DNA from: Ischnura elegans
Taxonomy: Eukaryota > Arthropoda > Insecta > Odonata > Coenagrionidae
DNA: 64,000 nt
Direction of reading: 5' to 3'
Assembly (NCBI RefSeq): GCF_921293095.1
Contig: NC_060259.1
Span: forward strand, 41,583,812-41,647,811
The position numbers were made by a program, and so were the translations under genes. This document shows positions 49,688 to 60,930 of this stretch, one piece after another (positions within the stretch are counted from its first letter, which is position 1; each line of letters opens with the position of its first letter). The notes below the pieces were generated by a model. It did no database searches and had not been told where the DNA came from. It saw only the letters and a list, made by a program, of their open reading frames with translations.

Positions 49688-49996
49688 CAGGGGAGCAGCT
49701 AGGAATTAAGGCTGGGGGGGGTTTTAGGTGCAACTAATACTTCGGGTTGTGGGGGTATTGCATACCCGCCAGGGTAAGTGGGAGTTGTGGGGTCCCTCCT
49801 CCAGAAAATTTTAAGATTAATGGTTCAAAATGACTAGTTTTACCGCTTTATGAGAGATATTTGATTAATCCTAACACTATTCTATAAGTTAATACTAATC
49901 CAATAAGTAAAATGAATTAAACTTAAGAATTTCTCTGAGCTCTGGGGGGGGGGGGGGGTTTATCCCCCAAAACCCCCCCCCCTCGCTGTACCACTG
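49688..49996. mobile_element. hAT MITE, family A copy 2, inverted
   Basis: Left end CAGGGGAGCAGCTAGG; the right end reverse complemented is CAGTGGTACAGCGAGG. The flanking duplication CACGGATG is perfect (49680-49687, 49997-50004). The body is the inverted homologue of 48064-48360, so the two could pair in a transcript across about 1.3 kb. It contains G and C homopolymer runs. Confidence 0.93.
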
Positions 49997-50875
49997 CACG
50001 GATGTATTGCATTTTAATGGGGGGGGGAGGGGGAAGTAGGGAGATTTGGGAAGGGGGGATAGCAAACTGACCTTTGACCCCCCGAATAAACTGCCCTGGT
50101 AGCAGGTACCTATCTTTGTACATTATAACTGCTGTTTTAATTTTTTATTCATATAAATTCCTCAGTTTATTCAAAGCAAGCACTGAAAAATTTCATGGCC
50201 CATTCGGCCACATGCAATACTACTCCATGTTGGAACCCTGGGATAGATATTAAAATTTTATTTCCAGATGTTTTCATATATCAAGTTATTATACCCCAAT
50301 GGTGTTAAAAATAGAGTGACTTGTACATAGCTGACTATAGCATACACTGCTCCGACAAATTTGCTCTACATTTAGGGAGCTACAGCTTATGTCAACATGA
50401 AATGAAAGGTGTATCTATTGGCAGTGATGAATGACAGAAAACATACAGCTAACATGAGATGCTTCTTCAGCAGTGAATGTGGCTCTGAAAGTCCTCTGTC
50501 CCCTAGTCTTGTCCCCCTGAAGGGCTTAACTACATCTTGATAAAGTGATAAGCCACAATGGAAATTCAGAAAATGGATAAATTATGGCAAAGGCTATAAA
50601 ATCAAATAAATATTCAGCAGTCTACCATTGAAAGGCATGCATGATAACACGAGCACGGGAGACAGATTAAGGGTAGGCTACCTACACTTCAAATAGCCCT
50701 CAACAGGAGTACACAAACAAAGCTTAATGACTTCTCCTTCTGACCCAATGAACTATTGAGCAAGGAACAGAAATAATAAAATAAGGTAAAGTGAAGATGT
50801 GGTCAGGTGATACATTAAATCATAATAGTACATGTATATTTGTGTGAATTGTTTTTGACAGAAGCAAACTTTCAA

Positions 50876-51107
50876 GGCCGTTTTACACGGTACACGGAAT
50901 TGCGCAGGTTAGAGCTGCATTAATTTCTAAAATGGCGTGGAATTGCGCGAATGCATGAACGAAATTAGAACAGGGGCTATTTTGCCGCCTCGCATCCACG
51001 CATTCTCGCATGTGTTCTAGCAATTCACCGCTTTACACGACGCAATTTTGATTGCGCCTTCACACGTACGTCAGACTGCGCAATTCCGTGTATCGTGTAA
51101 AACGGCC
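50876..51107. mobile_element. Palindromic MITE, 232 bp
   Basis: The ends are long inverted repeats (GGCCGTTTTACACGGTACAC against GGCCGTTTTACACGATACAC), and much of the interior also folds back. TTCAA occurs on both sides (50871-50875, 51108-51112) and may be the target duplication. A second, split copy is at 58045-60048. The superfamily cannot be fixed from the ends. CpG content is clearly higher than its surroundings. Confidence 0.82.
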
Positions 51108-51112
51108 TTCAA

Positions 51113-54100
51113 GAATGAATGGCCAAAACGAAAACAGGTTAAATTCTATGTCTATGCATTTATATCTGTAAGGTGGTTTGACTGTGCATGTATTATAACA
51201 TCATCTATATATTTATTGTTAAAATACTATTCTTATAAATTAACATAGATAACATTATGTGTTTTATACAATAACCAAGCCATAAAAAGCTACGTAGCGC
51301 AGGAATCTCATTGAGCCTGAAGCAAAGGATTTATAAGACCTTAAGCATTACATTTTAATTAGCATTTGCTCAATTACAGAGAGGAATTCGACCGCAGGAT
51401 AAATGTAATAGAACATGACAATCGCTAAAAGTACACCTCATCTACCCTAGTTACATAAGGAGCAAGGATAACTCAAACAATTACACTAAAATTATGAATG
51501 GAATGGAAGAAAAGGATATGAACATATCAATACTAGGAAGAGGCCCATCCCCTACTAAGAAAATACTGGTAATACAGAAATCATATTAAGGAATTGGTCA
51601 TTTGTATGGTAAAGCTAATATGAACTACGAAAAAGTTTCAGCAAGGAATGGGGGTGAATCCTAAGTCTAAATCCGCAGGTTTGCAACAAATTAAATACTA
51701 TCTCACACATTTTGAAATGGAAATCACTAGAAAACGTCCCTATAAAGACAGAATTAGGCATATAATTATGAGGTCATAGATACCTTTACCAGGGTATGTA
51801 ACGTAATCAATGACTTGAAATAAAAAAGAATAGAAATTGATTCTACGTAGCTAAGGAGTTAGCACGAATCCGCTACTTCTAATGATTTATCTACTAACCA
51901 CGTCCACAATGTATGGCGTGACGACCTCGCTCGGCTTTAGAATGAGATAACTCAAATGCAGGTCTTTCGAGTGGGGACTTGAGGCGATAAAGCGTGAAAT
52001 TTTCTTGTTTGAATTACTTAACTTACAGCATATTCATTGACTTTGGAAGGGTAAAACGGTTAGGACGTTGAGCTCTGATATAAAGCCCAGTTTTGGAACA
52101 AAGTGGAGGGTTATCTTCTCATTAGCGAGAACTAGCTACATCCAAAGGAAAATAGAGGATTTACTTTTATATGAATTACTTACATTCTTTCACCACTTTT
52201 TCATCAGTTACAACTTGCATCTAACGGGAAAAAATAGTAATACAAACATTAATTTCTCCTCAGTAATGTATTGGAAACATTAACTAAGGGGGACAATTTC
52301 ACAGTCATACCTTCTGGAAAGAAGAGGAATTGGACATATTTAAAGCTTTCAATCTTTAAATATGATAATAATTCACGTAAGCATTAGGAATTAGCTCATT
52401 TAGTACAAATGATTGGAGCGCTAACGACAGAAAAACGCATTTACACAAATCACTAGGTTTTAAACACTTTTCAGCTTGACACTTCAGATAAATTCTTGTT
52501 AAGCAAACAAACGCACATGCCAATTGAACAACAAGAGATAATACCGGCGATTACGACTGTACGGTGCAACGCAAATTCAAAATGATAACACATTAATAAC
52601 GAAAGCCGCCTGTCCTGGCGGCAGGCAGAAATATTTATTTATGACGTCATAGAAAAGCGAAGAACGAAATATCGCAGGAATTTTGAAAAAAGAGTGACGT
52701 AATCCAAAAGCGCGCGAGTTATTGAATGTGTGTTTTCAGCTGATCCTTCTTTATCCTGATGGAGAAAATTTGATTTACTCTAAAAAATTTGGTTTTCAGT
52801 TTTTTTAGGCGTTGTTGAAGGCCTAAAAATGATAAAGATTGCTTTCTGTTGAGCAGAGTATTGGATAATGGAATAGTAGTCTATATGCATCAACTTTCAT
52901 TCAGAGACATAAAATAATTCATAACGTAAGCGTTATTGAATTCACATATGAATTATTTGTGCACTTTCAACGACGTAGTTTAAAGTCACGTTTTTATAAC
53001 ATTTTTCTGTCATCTTGATGAGGACACTGTGGCAGTCGCAGTTAATGCCTTTTTGATACTTTTGAAACACGCTTGTCACCTCATCAGCATGCTGTATCAC
53101 CTTGGGCATTCTTTTATCCTCTGTCGGATTACTAACCTTTCGCTCTCACGGTGATTTCCGTTTTCACTCCCAGAAAGCTGAAGCTAGATTAAAGTGCTCG
53201 TAAGGCGTTTACAAAAAGAGACAAATATTTTGTGCACATGGACCTCTGAGTACTGTAGAAGAAATACTATTTCATCAAGAGTGATAAACATTTATAATAT
53301 CACCAGTATAAAAATGAAACTAACTCAAAGTGTAATGACAACATTTTTTACATTGGCTTAAATGCGGAGGTGAATTATCGGCTCCCTCAGCGTTTTAAGG
53401 TGAAAACTAATATATCGGCTCTTCATGTGCACCGAATAAGTAGGAAATAGCATGCAAGAGAAACTAAGAGATTTTCCCCTCTCTTTCTCATGACACCCTC
53501 TCAAACTCCCGCAGACACAAAGGCTGTACCTAGGAAATGTTTCTTGGGGAGGAGGGTAAAAATGGTTTGAATTTTAATCATATATTGCACAGCCTAAGTA
53601 ACTATAGTAAAATTCCTCCAAACAATGGTGAAAAAGAGAGGCAGTCATTCAATAAGGGTATGCTATGAAAGAATGGGTCAGTGATTTTTCCCATGATTTT
53701 ATAATGATAACTTATTTTGATGCTAATTTTGGCTGTTGTAATAAGTGATGGTAATAAAATTGAAGCCATTCGGTATGGAGTAAAATTCTATAGAAAATCA
53801 CCAAGTTACTCATGAACCATTTCTATATTCTTTAAAACCGCTATCTCTACAATTATACTGTTATGTGTACAAGGGCTTGAGCAAATCGGTTGAAAATTGA
53901 GTGCAAAGTGGCTTATAAATTTAAAATAGGAAAGAAATGAGATCACTATTTACTTACTCAAGTAAATATATTACGTAAGTAATATATTAATTAATATTCA
54001 GCAAATTTTGTTCACATAATTTTTATTGAAAGATGTCATTGAGTGTACAGTATTTTAATTGGCATGGAGTTTGTATTTTCTTTTCATAATTATTTTATAA

Positions 54101-54750
54101 AGGAATGTAATAGTATGAAATCACACTAGAAATGACAGGATCTCTCAAGCCGGTAGGCAGTATGTCCTGAACCCCCACAATTAGGGAGCCCAAAAATACT
54201 TTTTTGTCATCATATACCCATGATTTTGCAGCCGTGTTATCATTTATCATGCATTACTCCAACCGAGTTTGTCTGTTGCTGTAGTGCCCGGAAAACTGCA
54301 CTCATCATGAACATCTCTGCGGAAACCTTCGCACGAATAAAACTTTGAGAATTTGAATGGAAAATTTAGGAGACGTGAAATAAATAATTTATGTATGAAT
54401 TATTCTCCTACCTCACCAACAAATTTATTTAATTGAGAATGGGATTAACTGATGTGCAGATATCTTTAGCGATAGCTAAGCAACACTCTCCTATATTTAT
54501 CATCTATTTCATGCGCACATTTTTCACTTTAATTTTCGCACGTATTTGGTTCCTATGAAAATTTGATCGTTTACTCAGACTTAAAATCGTAATTCTTTGA
54601 AAGAATCCGATAAATAGAAGAAAAATATAAGTCACTACGAAAATAATACCTTCGCAAGTCAAATATTCTCTCGCACAATGAAAAAGAGTGAAAGTAGCCA
54701 CCCAATTTTCATGAGTTGGTGACGTAATTACAGTTCCAGATTAACTCATT
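51113..54750. other. Intergenic, possible MFSD5 5' end near 52.0-52.7 kb
   Basis: No protein gene was seen. On the minus strand, GTAAGT donors occur at about 52030 and 52190 (plus-strand ACTTAC). The sequence around 52550-52720 has more CpG and includes TGACGTCA, a CRE-type site (52642-52649). A promoter with a first non-coding MFSD5 exon here is plausible but unproven. At 53530 an isolated GTACCTAGG...GGGGAGG stretch resembles the left end of the family B hAT MITE. Confidence 0.3.
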
Positions 54751-54770
54751 CAGGGAGAACCGCTCATTGT

Positions 54771-55730
54771 GGGAATGAATCGCTCACAAGAGAGTAAATA
54801 CCAACGAACTGCGTGCGTACGAAGCGCGAGACCGAGGAGTGGATGAGAAGCGGTGACCCACGCGGCATGAGCTCACGACGCTATCAACTCATATGCGAAT
54901 TTTCCGAGGAGTAGGCGGCGGATCGCGAAACGAAGAATATGGGTTTCTTTATTTTTCAAACTCCACCGAATTCCACGGTGAAAAATAAACTGAGAAACAA
55001 TCCCATTACCGGTCACAGTTAAAATTATGCATCGTCTATTTATACGGAGTGATTTATCTTTTTGGGAATTGGAGGATTTATTTTGTAAATAATGCGTCAA
55101 TCGTTGATAAATTAAAATAATTATCTTTAAACCTTTTTAAATATAAATATTTGAATGATTGTCAATTTTGAAATACTTTTATGTACCATCTAGCTATATA
55201 TACTATAAACCTTGTAAAATTAAACTTTTTATATTGAAAAGTTTGGTGGGTTTTCTTCCCATTAGGAGAGATAATTTTTTAATATTCCCGTACAATGCCC
55301 GTTTGCATTCCGTTTACAAAGAGACTAAATTTCCCCTTTTTTTCTCAACTTTTGAACTTTCTGCATGTACTATCAGACAGCAAGAAAACGTTGTTAAATA
55401 GATGTACGGTCAAATCGCGAGTTCATTAAAAAATAAAGTGGAAAATGTTTCCTCGTGAAAAAGCATATTGAAATTCTGACTGACCATTGCTTTTAATAAA
55501 ACCCAGAAAAAAACTCAATTTATTGTGTTCTCCATGGGTTCCCAACCAACGCCGCTTGCGATATGTGGAAATGAGTCGCTCACAAGATTGTAAATACCAA
55601 CGAACCACGTGAGGAACCGCTCTTTATGTTTCAAACTCCATCGCATTCGACGGTAAAAAAAATAAATTGGCGAGCGATTCCATTACCTGCCACAGTTAAA
55701 ATTATATATGGGATAATTTATCTTTGCCAT
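54771..55730. repeat. Direct repeat pair (54771-55065 and 55560-55730)
   Basis: Both copies share ATCGCTCACAAGA, GTAAATACCAACGAAC, TTTCAAACTCCA, a CGACGGT or CACGGT box followed by AAATAAA, GCCACAGTTAAAATTAT and TGATTTATCTTT-like ends, in that order. The second copy lacks about 120 bases of the middle. The order and orientation show one duplicated unit rather than chance. The family is unidentified; the start GGGAATGAATCGCTCAC resembles the ends of the element at 60254-60797. Confidence 0.72.
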
Positions 55731-56608
55731 CTTAGCATCAGATAGTGACTTTAAAAAAAGATCGTATTAACTAGCGTTACGTTATCATTTGAGTGAATTG
55801 ATACACTGTATCTCCAGAAATAAATGAAGTACACTCATAGAGAGAGTTTTTAATTAAGTCTCTCCATGGTATCTCATATTAAACGATCTTAAATCAGTTA
55901 TTCTTGGTGGTTCTGGCTTACTTCCCCCAAATGTGACGACCAAACGTCTCCCAGAAACAGATGGCATGTTACCCTTAATGAATTTTTTCTCGTATATTTT
56001 ATTATTCATTGCATAAATTTCAGTTTTTGACCTCCCTAATAATTATCACTTCTCCAGCCACTCCTTCTTCCCCCCGAAATTCCCAAAGCGCGCTGGGCGC
56101 CAGGGACTTTTTTTGTGATTACCCTTGCGTTATTTCCCTTTTTACGAGCACGCGTGAAAATTTAGAAAGATCAATTTATGAAACGATAAAACAGACTGTA
56201 AATTTTTCACACAAAGTTTAAAAACGCAATAGGTTTAGATACAGTTCGTATGGTCAAAGTAGAGAATTTTAGTAGTCTAAAATTGGCAAATTACGAACTG
56301 TATAAAATAGATTGCTCTATTTTACTTAGCGTAGAAAATTGGCTATATGGTTTATAAGTACATTGGACTTCCACCAGGCAAGGCCTCAGTACACTTTCAA
56401 TATATGTATCGAATTCTCGTTATAAGTTGAAACGGAAATATTTAGTCATTAATTATTCCATAAAAGTTGCGTGCCATCGCCTGACCAATGTAGTTTCTCA
56501 ACAATTCTTTCTTCTTTTTCATTTCCCTCTTCACATCTCAATAATTAGGTTATTAGTAGGCAACCAATAGATAAAAGTATCCTGCAAAATATGAACTTCT
56601 CGGAGTAA

Positions 56609-56791
56609 GCCTGGTATGGCGGTCGCCTGAATACGGTGGAGTGGAAAGAACCAAGTGGCGAGGTTGCTTCGAGTGACTTGCCAGCCTATGATATCGCTTC
56701 CCAAATATTTGAAATTTCCGATTCCGATGGGGTAAGAGACGACAGGAGTGTATTTTTCCATCCTATGATCCGCCTTCCAAAGTTGGGGTGA
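56609..56791 (+). other. Unidentified open frame with protein-like composition
   Basis: Between a TAA at 56606 and a TGA at 56789, the plus strand reads 60 codons without a Met start, including VEWKEPSGEVASSDLPAYDI and ASQIFEISDSDG, followed by a possible donor GTAAGA. The composition is that of a real acidic protein, but the opposite strand is also open over 127 codons (56914-56531). No family was recognised. It could be an exon, transposon coding sequence or chance in a higher-GC patch. Confidence 0.25.
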
Positions 56792-58044
56792 TCGACAATG
56801 AAATGGTCTATCCATTCGCAGATGAGTGGGGGGAGCATATACAGATGGCTGCGGGGGCGCGACTAATCCCATCCTTCTGAAATGAGGAAAATGAATAACA
56901 AGTACCGTAATCATAATATGTGTAATGAATCACGCACCAGGGCATCGCAGAAGGCAGCAGTACACCGTCATATATATTATTATTATTCGTACTTGTATAA
57001 AGATACAATTCGTAGCGAGTCCTTGATTAGAATGAATTTACTTAACCTTGCATTGATATTGGACCCCTATTCTTTTATCGATCTATTATCTAAGTTATTG
57101 CTAAGAAACGTAAGCGCGAGGGATGGAGAGAGGCAAACCCGGAGCGCCGAAATCTCCTCAATGAATATGACGAATTGTCCTGACGGCCGCGATCACCTCT
57201 CATCACCGAGGTTACGCCCTGCAATAGGGTGGTTTCCTATTATTTTTTTATTGCCTAAATCGAAAGATTATTACTCCTGGAGTACGTATTTCGCGCTTTT
57301 AGATTTTTAAATGACGATATCTATTTTTCGCGATTAAATGAAAAGTGAAAAATTTCAAGCGCGCAAAAACGCGACGCGTTAGTAGGAAAGTCCGTGCGAC
57401 GCATTTCTGGTTCCCCCTCTCTCCTTGGGAAGTGACCTTGATCGAGGCTCTGAGCGCTGATAGGACGCAGGATGCTAGCGGATAGCTGAGTACCTTGCTG
57501 AATGGTAGCGCTTGGCTTAAAAAAGGTTTATTAATACCTTATCAAACGAAGAAAACTTTCCGACCTTAGCCAGTTTTAATAGGTGATTATTAAGACATGT
57601 TTCCCTAAGCTCTGTGCCTCATGCATGCATTGGTAACCTCAGACGATGTATAACTCCTATCCTCTCGTGTAGAAACTAGGTCCTTGTGACGTCACGCGGA
57701 GTGGAATCGCATGGGCGCCAATCTGGCCTTTTTCAAATGAGGATAAAATTTGACCCTTGCCATTCGTCTAAACCGGTATTTCTAAAACCAAAAAAATTGT
57801 GTATTATGAATACACTAATGGTGGGTAACGAATCGCAATCAATGCCTATCGTTTTCTTTGATGAAGGAAACTACCCTATTAGCCTTAACCGATGTGAGAC
57901 CGGAGATTTCCGCGGTGTGGGATGAAATTCTTCGTTTTATCTATTCTCCTCATTTATTCGTTCAAAGGGAAGGGGCCCTGTCCTCTTACCTAAAAATGAG
58001 GATCTGTATCCACTGGGGCCACTACCTCGGATGCCACTCTTAAA

Positions 58045-60048
58045 GGTCGTTATACACGAAATGGCGCTGGTTAGAACAACATTAATTTCACATTATGGCG
58101 TGGTATTACGCGAATGCACGAACGAAATTAGAGCAAGGACTATTTTGCCACCTCACGTGCATGCATTCTCGCATGCCTTCAATTCACCGCTTTACACAAC
58201 GGAATTTTGACATTCCCCTTCGTCCACACGTCAGGTCAGTGGCGTAACTATATGATGATAGGATAGATCACCCCCAAAGCCTCAAAAATAAAAATAAAAA
58301 TATTAAAAACTATTGCCTAGTTTAGACCAAAAATAACTGTATCTGCTTAAAGCTAAACGTTTAATGACAAAATTATGTGAAATATATTTATAGGCATTTG
58401 TATTCATAGGCATAGGCATGAAAAGCAATTTATAGGCATAGGCAAAAAATGTTGCATCAAACAATAGACCCATCTCCTTACTTCCAGTTCTCTCTTCTGT
58501 TTGTGAAAGAATAATCTTAAATCGACTCTACTACTTCACCTCCCCTCACCTCTATGATAATCAACATGGTTTTCTTCCGGACCGCTCATGCATGACCAAC
58601 TTATCCGTTTTTCAGCATAATGCCATAAACTCCATTAATAAGTAATCACAGTTAGACACCATTTTCCTGGATTTTTCCAAAGCTTTTGACTCTATCAATC
58701 ATAGCCTCCTCCTCCATAAATTAGGTGAACGATTTAATATTTCTGGTAATTTCAAAAGTTTCCTGACTAGCTTCCTCAGAAACCAAAATCAAAAGGTTAT
58801 TCTTTCTGGTTTATCTTCTCCTTGGTCTCCTCTGACATCTGGGGTTCCTCAGGGGAGTGTCCTTGGTCCTTACCTCTTTAACTTGTATATTGATGATCGT
58901 GCCTCTCTGCTACCTTCTTCCCAAGCTCAAACTCTCCTTTATGCTGATGATTGTAAACTGTTCAAGGAAATTCAAAAACCTTCCGATTGCCATGACCTAC
59001 AAGATGATTTACGTCATTTTTCGAATTGCCTGGAAACTTGAATTAAACGCAGATAAATGTAGTGTGATGACTATTTCCCTAAAGAAGATCACACATCAAT
59101 TTGACTACACTATTTTTAATCACTCTCTGAAACATGTTTCAACATCTAAGGACCTAGGCATTATCACTGACGATAAATTACATTTTTCTCCACACATACA
59201 ATCCATCAAGTCTAAAGCAATGTCCCTCTTAGGCCTCCTGTACCGTTTCACTGAAATTAAGGACCCCCAAGCAATCCGAACGTTTTTTTTCCCTCTATCA
59301 TTCTTCCAATTCTTACCCACTCTTGTCCCATCTGGTCTATCTCTTCACAAACCAACCTCTCATCCCTGGACTGTGTCAGCAATATCTTTGCCAAAATAGT
59401 AAAAAATTGAATACCGCATTTACGCAACATGTCCACTTATGCTATTCTCTCCTCCTTCTTCATCCCTAATCTCACTACCCATAGGCTCACAGCTGATTTG
59501 AAACTTATTTATAAGATTCTCAATTCCACCATCGACTGCCCTGCATTTCTCTCTTTTATCAATTTTTAAGTTCCACCCCGCCCTACCCGTTCTCATCCCC
59601 TAATCCACATGCCCATTCCTAGACTTTCACTTACTAAACGTTCGTTTTTCTACCGCATTACTTCTGTGTTGAACTCACTCCCTCCACACATCGACCCCCT
59701 AGCACTTCCATTGCAATCCTTCATAAATCTTTTCCTATCCTATCTGTCACCGAAGTAGTCTGCACCTGCAGATTCTTGTTGTCCTTTTGTTTTTGTAAAT
59801 GTAATTATTGTTTTCTACTTGTTATATTGCGTCTTCGTCCTCTAATTTATGTATTGTTACCTGGCCACTATAAAATGACAACTATATGCTGTATGTGGTT
59901 CTCTTTCTTTAAAATATAAAAAAATGTTAATTAAAAAAAATTCCCGTTGCGTGGGGGTGAGGGTCGCCACTCTAGGCCATCCCATCCCCCCAAAGCATAT
60001 TCCAACGTACGCCAGATTTTGCAATTACTTGCCCTGTGTAAAAAGGCC
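58045..60048. mobile_element. Second copy of the palindromic MITE, split by later insertions
   Basis: The left part (58045-58235) follows the 50876-51107 element base for base with scattered changes (GGTCGTTATACACG, GGCGTGGTATTACGCGAATG, CATTCTCGCATG). The right part (about 60003-60048, ACGTACGCCAGATTTTGCAA to AAAAAGGCC) continues from the same point. Between them lie about 1.8 kb of foreign DNA, including a LINE. The insert begins CAGTGGCGTAACTA at 58237, resembling a hAT end, but its right border is not resolved. Confidence 0.8.
58455..59940 (+). pseudogene. 5'-truncated non-LTR retrotransposon (LINE) reverse transcriptase
   Basis: Plus-strand reverse transcriptase in broken frames: NNRPISLLPVLSSVCERII, FLDFSKAFDSINHSLLLHKL, GVPQGSVLGP (58841-58870), LYADDCKLF with the catalytic YADD at 58940-58951, LELNADKCSVMTI, and DLGIITDDKLHFSPHI near 59150. 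A stop interrupts the frame at 58643, a one-base shift lies near 59030 and another follows 59290. The C-terminal part (RRLTADLKLIYKILN-like, FYRITSVLNSLP) runs to about 59757, then an A-rich tail ends near 59940. Motif order fits the Jockey/CR1/I-like LINE group. The copy lacks the endonuclease and is dead. Confidence 0.9.
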
Positions 60049-60253
60049 TAAACACCTTGAATACTTTCTTGAAAGTACGAATTTAGGGACGCGACTGTAG
60101 TAGCATGAGATTTACCTAAAATATTTAACATGAATTAAATTTCATTCCTAGAGAATACAGCGTTTTTTCTCACATGAACACTGTATAAGTGAAATTTCTT
60201 TTTTTTATTTATCGATATGTTTCACTTATGCGGTATCCAAAACAGTTTGTGTG

Positions 60254-60797
60254 CCAATGAGCGTATTCAGGGGGAATGAGCGCTCATAAATAGTATTGTG
60301 GATTACATCATCCTAAATAAGTTTAATTGCAACTGTACAATATGCAATTCAAAAAATGTTCATTGATTTGGCAATACTTAAGACTACAGCGATTTTTGGA
60401 CAGCTATTTTGGATTTCAGCCCACTGTGCGTCGTCGGGCTCTCATCGCGGCGGCGCCTCCTATCCTTTTTCCTTCCTCTGTCCTTACACTCCCGAGGTGC
60501 ATGGGTGAAAAGTGAAGACTCCAGACCAGGCCCTCGGATGAGTAACTCAGCGAGCCCGCCCTGAGTCCTCGTTTCACTGTGAGCACTCAGTCATTTCTCG
60601 GAGTGGTCTTTTCGGCCGCTACTTGCCTGAGCATTCATCGCTGATTGGCGGGAGATAGAGTTCAGTTCTAAGCTGCCAATGGTGTGTTGATAAATGATTC
60701 ATTCACTCAACTTTTTTCATTCAGGGAGGTTGAAAATATGCTGAGTAGCGATCAGCTCCCGTTTTGAGCGTTCACTCCCCCTGCATGCGCCCAATGG
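60254..60797. mobile_element. TIR element with CAGGGGGAATGAGCGCTCA ends
   Basis: The left end CCAATGAGCGTATTCAGGGG and the reverse complement of the right end, CCATTGGGCGCATGCAGGGG, are inverted and continue through GGAATGAGCGCTCA / GGAGTGAACGCTCA, over 30 bases in all. The interior is GC-rich compared with its surroundings. No target duplication could be settled, so the superfamily is open. The 62-codon frame at 60327-60515 is not a recognised gene. Confidence 0.65.
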
Positions 60798-60859
60798 AAT
60801 TTATGAACTTACGGTATGAAGTGGAGAAAGATAACTTGCTCTCCTTGAAAAATGATTTA

Positions 60860-60930
60860 CTTGACCGGAATTCGAATCCGGATATCCAAACTGCCGGTCA
60901 TATATGCTAGTGGCATTTACACCAACGAGT
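60860..60930 (-). repeat. tRNA-like pol III box pair, probable SINE head
   Basis: On the minus strand a clear B box (GGATTCGAATTCCGG, 60866-60881) follows a degenerate A box-like GGTGTAAATGCCACTAGC (60908-60925) at tRNA spacing. There is no closed acceptor stem, so I take it as a tRNA-derived repeat rather than a working tRNA. Confidence 0.4.
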
